This document shows positions 25,237 through 31,247 of a stretch of 31,247 nucleotides of DNA, in pieces. The notes beneath the pieces are model-generated. The model was not told where the DNA came from, did no database searches, and saw only the letters and a program-made list of their open reading frames with translations. Source of the stretch: an uncultured Eubacterium sp. GTDB taxonomy: Bacteria; Bacillota; Clostridia; Lachnospirales; Lachnospiraceae. The translations under genes and the position numbers were made by a program. The stretch's first letter is position 1. The number at the start of each line of letters is the position of its first letter. The stretch lies in contig URYE01000025.1 in NCBI GenBank assembly GCA_900551945.1, positions 1-31,247 of the forward strand, read 5' to 3'.

Positions 25237-25767
25237 ATGAAAAAGAGTATGCTTAATGTAATAACTCTTGCATTAGTTCTTATTAATTTAGTACTTACTG
25301 TATTACTTACATTTTCATTAGTATCTACTAATAATAAGACTAACAACCTTATAACAAAGGTGTCACAGATTATTGACCTTGATGTGGGTGGTATATCATC
25401 TGATACAGCTACAAAGGCTGCTTCTTCAAATATTGATAATACTACATATATTGATGTTACTAATAATGATAGTAGCGATATTACAATATCATATACAGAC
25501 TCAGGCAATAAGACACATTATGTTGTACTTAATGTATCCATAGGTCTTGATACTAAGTCAAAAGATTATGAAACTAAGTCAGCTACTATTAACAATGGTA
25601 TGAAAATTATAGTAAGCCAGGTTACAACAGAAGCATTAAAATATTCTTATAATGAAGTTACAGCTAATAAGACTGTAATTGAAAAGAATTTACTTACATA
25701 TCTTCAAGACCAGTTCCAGACAGATATGATACAGTCAGTTACTTTGACAAAAATACTTGTTCAGTAA
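25237..25767 (+). CDS. fliL: Flagellar basal-body-associated protein FliL
   Basis: A 176-residue single-pass membrane protein: membrane segment at about 7-28, a Ser/Thr/Asp-rich linker and a C-terminal domain (about 90-176) with the family ending LLTYLQDQFQTDMIQSVTLTKILVQ. FliL rings the stator and supports torque, consistent with motAB directly upstream. ACGGAGG lies before the start. FliL is poorly conserved, so the call rests on topology, tail motif and place before fliM. Confidence 0.88.
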   Translation: MKKSMLNVITLALVLINLVLTVLLTFSLVSTNNKTNNLITKVSQIIDLDVGGISSDTATKAASSNIDNTTYIDVTNNDSSDITISYTDSGNKTHYVVLNVSIGLDTKSKDYETKSATINNGMKIIVSQVTTEALKYSYNEVTANKTVIEKNLLTYLQDQFQTDMIQSVTLTKILVQ

Positions 25768-25807
25768 TAATATTATAGAAATCAAATAGACAAAGGAGGT
25801 GAGGAAG

Positions 25808-26791
25808 ATGGGAGAGGTCTTATCACAAGATGAGATAGATAGCCTCTTAAAAGCTCTTAGTACAGGTGAACTTGATGCTGATGAGATGAAAAATACCGAA
25901 GAACGACAAGTTAAGAATTATGACTTTGCTAGACCTTCAAAATTCTCAAAAGAACATTTAAGGACACTTGAAATTATTTTTGAACATTTTGGAAGACTTT
26001 TAGCTACCAATCTTCCTGCATATCTTCGTAAATCGGTTAATGTAGAAGTAGTTAATTCAGAAGTAGTAATATATTCAGAGTTTTCTAACGCATTGTCTAA
26101 CCCTGTATTGCTTGGGGTAGTTGGTATGCAGCCATTAAATGGAAATGTTATAATTGAAATGGCGTCTAATCTTGGGTTTGCAATTGTTGACCGATTGCTA
26201 GGCGGCATGGGTACATCGCTTGAAAAAGAAAGAGATTTCTCAGAAATTGAATTATCTATTATAGAAAGAATATTTAATATTTGTGTTAATCTTTTTCAAG
26301 AACCGTGGGAGAATGTAGTCAAGGTTTCCCCAAGACTTGAAAGAATTGAAACAAATTCACAGTTCGCCCAGATTATTTCACCAAGTGAAACTATTGCTAT
26401 TGTAACAATGAACTTAAAAATTGGCGATGTTGAAGGTCTTATGAACATATGTCTACCTTTTACAACATTAGAACCAGTTATGGATAAACTTAATACTAAG
26501 TATTGGTTCTCAACAATGAAAGAAAAGGAAGATTCATCGTATGGAGAAGCAATAGAGAGTATTATTGACAAAGCTCAAATTCCTATCAAAGCGATTTTAG
26601 GAAGAAGTACAATTAGTGTACAAGATTTTGTTAATATTCAATTAGGTGATATAATTAAAATTGATAAAAAAGTTAATGAGGAATTGGAAATTTATGTTGG
26701 TGATATTAAAAAGTTTGAGGCGTTGCCAGGATATTCCAATAATAAATATGCTGTAAGAATTACAGAGATTATAAGAGAGGAGAGTGAATAG
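25808..26791 (+). CDS. fliM: Flagellar motor switch protein FliM
   Basis: A 327-residue C-ring protein. It opens with the CheY-binding peptide (MGEVLSQDEIDSLLKAL), followed by the CheC-like middle domain (about 45-235) with the GGMG motif at 132-135 that contacts FliG, and a C-terminal SpoA domain (about 250-325). ATG at 25808 is six bases after AGGAGGTG; the GTG at 25799 lies within that site. The gene ends two bases before fliY, implying tight co-expression. Confidence 0.96.
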   Translation: MGEVLSQDEIDSLLKALSTGELDADEMKNTEERQVKNYDFARPSKFSKEHLRTLEIIFEHFGRLLATNLPAYLRKSVNVEVVNSEVVIYSEFSNALSNPVLLGVVGMQPLNGNVIIEMASNLGFAIVDRLLGGMGTSLEKERDFSEIELSIIERIFNICVNLFQEPWENVVKVSPRLERIETNSQFAQIISPSETIAIVTMNLKIGDVEGLMNICLPFTTLEPVMDKLNTKYWFSTMKEKEDSSYGEAIESIIDKAQIPIKAILGRSTISVQDFVNIQLGDIIKIDKKVNEELEIYVGDIKKFEALPGYSNNKYAVRITEIIREESE

Positions 26792-26793
26792 AT

Positions 26794-28095
26794 ATGGATG
26801 GCATGCTGTCACAAGATGAGATTAATGCGTTATTAAATGGTATGAATACAGATGATGACGCATCAAATACAGCTGATACAACGGCTGATACAGATACTTC
26901 CACTCCAGCTGATACAACATCTGAAACAGCGGGTGGTGCTACCTCAGCTTCTAATGAAGAATTTTCACTAGATGATTCAGAAAAAGATGCGGTTGGTGAG
27001 ATTTCTAATATAAGTATGGGAACAGCCGCAACTACACTGAGTTCATTACTTAACCAAAAAGTTAATATTACTACGCCAATGGTTGCTATTGCTACATGGG
27101 ACGACCTTGCTACAAGATATGATAGACCATGTGTAATGATGCAAATTTCATATAAGGAAGGCTTAGATGGTAATAATGTTTTAATTTTAAAAGAAAAAGA
27201 TGTAAAGATTATTACTGATTTGATGATGGGAGGTGTAGGAGAAGTAAATGACGATGAGCCTCTTAGTGAATTACATCTTAGTGCAATCGGTGAGGCTATG
27301 AACCAGATGATGGGTTCTGCTGCTACATCAATGTCTTCAATGTTTAACAGAAAAATTGACATAAGTCCACCTGTAGCAGACTTAATTGAAACTTATGGAG
27401 ATATTACACAAGATATACCAGCATTTTTAAATGGGTTATTTGTAATGGTTGCTTTTAAGATGACCATTGGTGAACTTGTTGATAGTGAAATCATGCAGTT
27501 ATATCCAATTGAGTTTGCTAGAGAACTTATTAAGATGTTTGGTGTAGGTGAAACACCAGAGGCTACACCAGAGCAACAGCCGGCAGTAGATAACACTCAG
27601 CAACAGGCACAACCACAAATGCAGATGCAACAGCCTCAGATGCAGATGCAACAGCCTCAGATGCAAATGCAACAACCACAAATGGATATGCAGCAGGGAC
27701 AAATGCAAATGCCTTATGGATATGCACCACAAATGCCACCATATGGCTACGCACAGCAAATGCCACCTTATGGTTATATGCCACCACAGCAGAATGTCAA
27801 TGTGCAGTCAGCTTCATTCCAACCGTTTGCTGGTGATATCAATGCTCTTTCTCAACAAGAAAACATTGATTTGATTAAAGAAGTTCCATTAGAGGTTACA
27901 GTTGAACTTGGTAGAACAACTAAGTCAATAAAAGAAATATTAGAGTTTGCACCAGGAACAATTGTTGAACTTAATAAAATAGCAGGTGAAACTATTGATT
28001 TACTTGTTAATGGAAGACGTATAGCCAAAGGTGAAGTAGTAGTAATTGAAGAAAGCTTTGGTGTAAGAATTACAGAAATTATTAAAGATAGATAA
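26794..28095 (+). CDS. fliY: Flagellar motor switch phosphatase FliY (FliN type)
   Basis: A 433-residue FliY. It has an N-terminal CheY-binding peptide like that of FliM (MLSQDEINALL), a CheC-type phosphatase domain (about 60-255), a Gln/Met/Pro/Tyr-rich linker (about 262-335) and a C-terminal FliN/SpoA domain (about 355-430). Both CheC active sites are intact, with the (D/S)xxxExxN pattern: D65/E69/N72 and S163/E167/N170. FliY both builds the C-ring and dephosphorylates CheY-P at the motor. The linker contains a seven-residue tandem repeat. cheY follows after 90 bases. Confidence 0.95.
   Translation: MDGMLSQDEINALLNGMNTDDDASNTADTTADTDTSTPADTTSETAGGATSASNEEFSLDDSEKDAVGEISNISMGTAATTLSSLLNQKVNITTPMVAIATWDDLATRYDRPCVMMQISYKEGLDGNNVLILKEKDVKIITDLMMGGVGEVNDDEPLSELHLSAIGEAMNQMMGSAATSMSSMFNRKIDISPPVADLIETYGDITQDIPAFLNGLFVMVAFKMTIGELVDSEIMQLYPIEFARELIKMFGVGETPEATPEQQPAVDNTQQQAQPQMQMQQPQMQMQQPQMQMQQPQMDMQQGQMQMPYGYAPQMPPYGYAQQMPPYGYMPPQQNVNVQSASFQPFAGDINALSQQENIDLIKEVPLEVTVELGRTTKSIKEILEFAPGTIVELNKIAGETIDLLVNGRRIAKGEVVVIEESFGVRITEIIKDR
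27616..27774 (+). repeat. In-frame tandem repeats in the fliY linker
   Basis: Five 21-base units encode QMQMQQP three times, then QMDMQQG and QMQMPYG (residues 275-309). Two 27-base units follow, encoding YAPQMPPYG and YAQQMPPYG (310-327). All units keep the reading frame, so gain or loss of copies would only change linker length. Confidence 0.9.
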
Positions 28096-28185
28096 AATGC
28101 AAAAAAACAGTAGGAATATTGAATTAATTGATGTATAATATATGTGAATTAATGAATAATCTTATGGATAGAATAGGAGAATTAT

Positions 28186-28548
28186 ATGGCAAAGAATATT
28201 TTAATATGCGATGATGCAGCATTTATGAGAATGATGATTAAAGATATTCTGACAAAGAATGGTTATAATATTGTAGGAGAGGCTGAGAATGGTGCAAAGG
28301 CTGTAGAAAAGTACAATGAACTTAAGCCAGATTTAGTACTTATGGATATCACAATGCCAGAGATGGACGGTATTGAAGCACTTAAGAAGATTAAGTCAGG
28401 TGACCCTAATGCTTCTATTATTATGTGTTCTGCTATGGGTCAGCAGGCAATGGTTATTGAATCAATACAGTCAGGAGCAAAGGACTTTATTGTTAAGCCA
28501 TTCCAGGCAGATAGAGTTCTTGAAGCTGTACAGAAAGTTGTAGGATAA
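28186..28548 (+). CDS. cheY: Chemotaxis response regulator CheY
   Basis: A 120-residue single-domain receiver. All key residues are present: acidic pair D9/D10, phospho-acceptor D54 in LVLMDITMPEMDG, S82 in MCSAMG and K104 in VKPF. There is no output domain, and its place between fliY and fliO matches Bacillus cheY. CheY-P binds FliM and FliY to set rotation bias. No other chemotaxis gene is in the window; CheA and receptors are presumably elsewhere. AGGAGA precedes the ATG, and a TATAAT at 28134-28139 in the 90-base gap might mark a weak promoter. Its stop overlaps the fliO start by one base. Confidence 0.95.
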   Translation: MAKNILICDDAAFMRMMIKDILTKNGYNIVGEAENGAKAVEKYNELKPDLVLMDITMPEMDGIEALKKIKSGDPNASIIMCSAMGQQAMVIESIQSGAKDFIVKPFQADRVLEAVQKVVG

Positions 28549-28919
28549 TGCAGTTTTTAGCTCTTAACAGCAGATTAGAATCTTTAGTTCAGTTATTAAC
28601 TGTTCTAGTTGTATTTATATTTGTTCTTGCAATTACATATTTTGGGACAAGATGGGTTGGTAATCTTCAAAAAGAAAAGATGATTGGCAGTAATGTTAAA
28701 GTTCTTGAAACAATGAGAATTTCCAATAGCAAATATATTCAGATTATAAAGGTGGGTACAAAGTGTTTTACTATTGCTGTCTGTAAAGACAATATAACGT
28801 ACCTGACTGAAGTAAATGAAGATGAGCTTTTCTTTGAAGAAAAGGCAACAGGTGTTGATTCAGAAAGTTTTAAGGCAATATTAGATAAGTTTAAAAAGGA
28901 CAAGCCTCATAATGATTAG
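28548..28919 (+). CDS. fliO: Flagellar biosynthesis protein FliO
   Basis: A 123-residue single-pass protein that helps FliP form the export gate. Membrane segment at about 14-34, then a short soluble domain with VKVLETMRISNSKYIQIIKVGTKCFTIAV in essence, the FliO pattern. The ATG overlaps the cheY stop (TAATG), so translation is coupled. FliO is weakly conserved; position between cheY and fliP makes the call secure. Confidence 0.88.
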   Translation: MQFLALNSRLESLVQLLTVLVVFIFVLAITYFGTRWVGNLQKEKMIGSNVKVLETMRISNSKYIQIIKVGTKCFTIAVCKDNITYLTEVNEDELFFEEKATGVDSESFKAILDKFKKDKPHND

Positions 28920-28934
28920 GCAGGATAAGATGTT

Positions 28935-29729
28935 ATGTTACAATTTGTAAAGAGAAACAAAAAGAGCATTTTTAAAAGTGTATTAATGCTTATTCTTATT
29001 ATAGGAATTGGCACTTGTATGAATAGTTCAGTATTAGCTGCAACAGGAGACTCTAATAATCTTATTAGTGTTGATATATCAAGTGGAGCAGATAATGACA
29101 TGGCAAGTGTATTGCAGATGTTACTTGTATTAACTGTAATAGCTATTGCACCATCAATTCTAATAATGCTAACATCATTTACAAGAATTGTAATAGTTTT
29201 ACATTTTACAAGAACTGCAATTGGAACACAGACAGTTCCACCTAATCAAATATTAGTAGGTTTGTCTTTGTTTTTGACTTTATTTGTTATGTCCCCTACA
29301 TTTACACAAATTTATGATAGTGCAGTTGTACCATTATCTAATAATGAGATATCGGCAGAAGAAGCGTTTGAAACAGGTGTAAAGCCTTTAAGAGAATTTA
29401 TGCTTAAGCAGGTTTCTAATAAAGACCTTGATACGTTTTTGAAGATAGCAGGTTATGAAGATGGTTCTATTGCGTCTGAAGATGATATACCATTGCAGGT
29501 GTTAATCCCAAGTTTTATAATAAGTGAATTAAGGATAGCGTTTATTATTGGTTTTTTAATATATCTTCCGTTTATTGTAATAGATATGGTGGTTTCGTCA
29601 ACTCTTATGTCAATGGGTATGATGATGCTTCCGCCAACTACTATTTCTATGCCATTTAAAATCTTATTATTTGTTATGGCAGATGGATGGAACCTTATTA
29701 TTGGAAATCTGATGACGACGTTTAAGTAG
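28935..29729 (+). CDS. fliP: Flagellar export gate protein FliP
   Basis: A 264-residue membrane protein. An N-terminal signal sequence (about 10-36, ending near VLAAT) is typical of FliP. The conserved family blocks follow: TSFTRIVIVLHFTRTAIGTQ then TVPPNQILVGLSLFLTLFVM, and the C-terminal pair of membrane segments with FIIGFLIYLPFIVIDMVVSS and MMMLPPTTISMPFKILLFVM. Four mature membrane segments are expected. It forms the gate core with FliQ and FliR. Unusually, 169 bases separate it from fliQ. Confidence 0.96.
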   Translation: MLQFVKRNKKSIFKSVLMLILIIGIGTCMNSSVLAATGDSNNLISVDISSGADNDMASVLQMLLVLTVIAIAPSILIMLTSFTRIVIVLHFTRTAIGTQTVPPNQILVGLSLFLTLFVMSPTFTQIYDSAVVPLSNNEISAEEAFETGVKPLREFMLKQVSNKDLDTFLKIAGYEDGSIASEDDIPLQVLIPSFIISELRIAFIIGFLIYLPFIVIDMVVSSTLMSMGMMMLPPTTISMPFKILLFVMADGWNLIIGNLMTTFK

Positions 29730-29750
29730 AGTTTATACTATGTTGAAGAT

Positions 29751-29784
29751 AGGTTCCCCAATATATTTTTTATTGGGGAACTTT
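29751..29784 (+). terminator. Hairpin between fliP and fliQ
   Basis: An 11-pair perfect stem, GTTCCCCAATA (29753-29763) with TATTGGGGAAC (29771-29781), encloses a T-rich seven-base loop and can extend two more pairs. The following TTTCTATT is only a modest T tract. It may be a partial terminator or a stability element that sets fliQ output relative to fliP. Confidence 0.6.
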
Positions 29785-29898
29785 CTATTAAATAAATATT
29801 TGAATACTATCAATTAGTCGTACACTGATATTGAGAAAATCAATAAGTGGTTGAGAAATTTTTGACTACTATGAAACATAATTGAAAGGAAGAAAATT

Positions 29899-30168
29899 AT
29901 GAATACTGGTGATGTAATAACTGTGGCAAGGCAGACCATATGGATAATTGTAAAGACAGCAGTTCCAATACTTCTTGTATCAATGATTGTAGGTCTTATT
30001 ATAAGTTTATTTCAGACACTTACATCAATTCAAGAACAGACACTTACATTTGTACCGAAGTTGCTTGCAATAATGCTTGCATTAATGCTTATGGGTTCAT
30101 GGATGCTTAATGAGATTGTTTCATATATGAATATTCTTTGGGGCAGTTTTTCGCAATATATAAATTAA
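29899..30168 (+). CDS. fliQ: Flagellar export gate protein FliQ
   Basis: An 89-residue protein with two membrane segments (about 16-38 and 52-74). The family opening (ARQTIWIIVKTAVPILLVSM) and the loop LFQTLTSIQEQTLTFVPKL are near consensus. FliQ packs around the FliP-FliR core of the gate. GAAAGGAAG precedes the start. Confidence 0.95.
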   Translation: MNTGDVITVARQTIWIIVKTAVPILLVSMIVGLIISLFQTLTSIQEQTLTFVPKLLAIMLALMLMGSWMLNEIVSYMNILWGSFSQYIN

Positions 30169-30182
30169 CTGGAGAATAGTAG

Positions 30183-30959
30183 ATGATTACTTACAATGTT
30201 GCATTAGACCAGTTTGAACTGCTTATATTAATTTTGATGAGAATGGCTTCATTTGTATTTGCAGCTCCATTTTTTAATACAGCAAATACACCACAAAGGC
30301 TTAAAGTAGGTCTTTCCTTTTTCTTATCATTTTTAGTATATACGCTTCATCCTGATATGAATGTAGAATACAATGGGTTAATTGAATATGCTGGGTTGAT
30401 TGTAATGGAAGTAATGGTAGGAATATTACTTGGCGCAATGGCTTCTTTTTGCGTGCAAATAATACATTTTGCAGGTAAGCTTATTGATATGGATATAGGT
30501 ATATCTATGGCACAGATTATGGACCCTACAACTAAAGTTCAAGTAGGTATCATGGGTAACTTTTATTATTATATGCTTATGTTACTTCTTATTATATCTG
30601 GGCTTCATCAGTATCTTGTTGCAGCTATTATAGAAACATACAATGTAATACCAATAGGAGGTATTAATGTAAGTGGTTCTATATATACTACGGTTATTAA
30701 TTTTATGTCAGATTATTTTGTCATAGGCTTTAGAATAGAACTACCAGTATTTGCGGCAACATTGTTGCTTAACTGTGTTCTTGCTATTATTGCAAGAGTT
30801 GCACCACAGATGAATATGTTTGTTGTTGGTATGCAGTTAAAGATATTTGTTGGAATATTTGTTATATTTTTTACAATAGTTATGCTTCCATCAGTTTCTA
30901 CATTTATATATAATGAGATACAAACAATTATGGCATCGTTAGTGCGAGGAATGAGTTAG
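30183..30959 (+). CDS. fliR: Flagellar export gate protein FliR
   Basis: A 258-residue membrane protein with about six membrane segments across its length. Family features include FELLILILMRMASFVFAAPFF near the N-terminus, the GKLIDMDIGISMAQIMDPTT block (about 98-117) and a C-terminal region with RVAPQMNMFVVGMQLK. It joins FliP and FliQ to close the export gate. TGGAGAA lies just upstream and it follows fliQ by 14 bases. Confidence 0.95.
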   Translation: MITYNVALDQFELLILILMRMASFVFAAPFFNTANTPQRLKVGLSFFLSFLVYTLHPDMNVEYNGLIEYAGLIVMEVMVGILLGAMASFCVQIIHFAGKLIDMDIGISMAQIMDPTTKVQVGIMGNFYYYMLMLLLIISGLHQYLVAAIIETYNVIPIGGINVSGSIYTTVINFMSDYFVIGFRIELPVFAATLLLNCVLAIIARVAPQMNMFVVGMQLKIFVGIFVIFFTIVMLPSVSTFIYNEIQTIMASLVRGMS

Positions 30960-30994
30960 TATAATATTTATTATTATGGGGTGTATTGTTATAA

Positions 30995-31247
30995 ATGTAT
31001 AATTATTTTAATGATAATTTGAAACTTCAGTTAAATCTACAGTTTTTTGCTAAAGATGGGCCGGGCGGTGAAAAAACAGAGCCAGCCACAGCGAAAAAGT
31101 TAGACGATGTAAGAAAGAATGGACAAACTGCAAAGAGTAAAGAATTAATTACATCAATTTCATTATTGTCATTATTTATTCTTGTTAAGATATATGTCGG
31201 AACTGTTGGTCAAAAATTTACAGAAGTTTTTCAAGAAATATATCAGA
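30995..31247 (+). CDS. flhB: Flagellar export switch protein FlhB (N-terminal part)
   Basis: The first 84 codons of FlhB, cut by the window end. The start has the Firmicute-style LQLNLQFFA, then the diagnostic GEKTEPATAKKLDDVRKNGQ and SKEL, and the beginning of the first membrane segment (about 66-80). FlhB links to the gate and switches export from hook to filament subunits by self-cleavage in a C-terminal part not seen here. ATG at 30995 is the only in-frame start, because a stop codon precedes it directly; the ribosome site (GGGGTG at 30978-30983) is distant and weak. Confidence 0.93.
   Translation, partial: MYNYFNDNLKLQLNLQFFAKDGPGGEKTEPATAKKLDDVRKNGQTAKSKELITSISLLSLFILVKIYVGTVGQKFTEVFQEIYQ

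Noticed and set aside
26769..27362. 197-codon open frame on the - strand
   Set aside because: Antisense to the start of fliY; its Ser/Val-rich sequence reflects the Asp/Thr-rich fliY N-terminus.
27616..27720. CRISPR-like spaced repeats
   Set aside because: Units are contiguous, in frame with fliY and have no spacers.
29740..29817. 25-codon frame in the fliP-fliQ gap
   Set aside because: Overlaps the hairpin and has no ribosome site.

Overview
This is an AT-rich, gene-dense stretch in which every convincing gene lies on the + strand. Gene content and order point to a motile, spore-forming Firmicute of the clostridial side, most likely Lachnospiraceae (inference from SigK without a pro-sequence, comM-dprA-topA-codY placed directly before the flagellar operon, a FliY-type switch protein, TTG start codons and strong AGGAGG ribosome sites). 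I see no rRNA, tRNA, CRISPR array, insertion sequence, integrase or other sign of a mobile element.

Region 1 (1-5110). A sporulation sigma factor of the SigK type is followed by its terminator and an otherwise empty gap. Then come a two-metal Xaa-Pro aminopeptidase, an unrecognised membrane-anchored protein with two related extracytoplasmic domains, and a short PilT-like ATPase that has lost parts of its Asp and His boxes. A good terminator closes the group.

Region 2 (5111-11317). A near-consensus promoter precedes comM (yifB), dprA and topA, which are packed or overlapping: two DNA-uptake/recombination proteins followed by topoisomerase I. After a 285-base gap with its own promoter comes codY, the GTP- and branched-chain-amino-acid-sensing repressor, closed by a strong terminator.

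Region 3 (11318-31247, continuing past the end). This is the fla/che operon: flgB flgC fliE fliF fliG fliH fliI fliJ ylxF fliK flgD, a small flagellar operon gene, flgE flbD(swrD) motA motB fliL fliM fliY cheY fliO fliP fliQ fliR flhB(partial). It is largely the Bacillus subtilis order with motAB inserted. It encodes the rod, MS ring, C-ring/switch, export ATPase with stalk and stator, hook with its length control and cap, motor stator, the phosphorylated switch regulator and the export gate. A sigma-A type promoter lies before flgB. Internal gaps before fliK, before flbD and between fliP and fliQ carry promoter-like boxes or hairpins, so the run is probably several overlapping transcripts.

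I did not find a clearly new biological system. The best leads are a hairpin that surrounds the promoter and covers the ribosome site of sigK, the orphan degenerate PilT-like ATPase beside an unknown surface protein, three TATAAT boxes exactly 11 bases apart before fliK, a hairpin in an unusual fliP-fliQ gap, and a 21-base tandem repeat in fliY.
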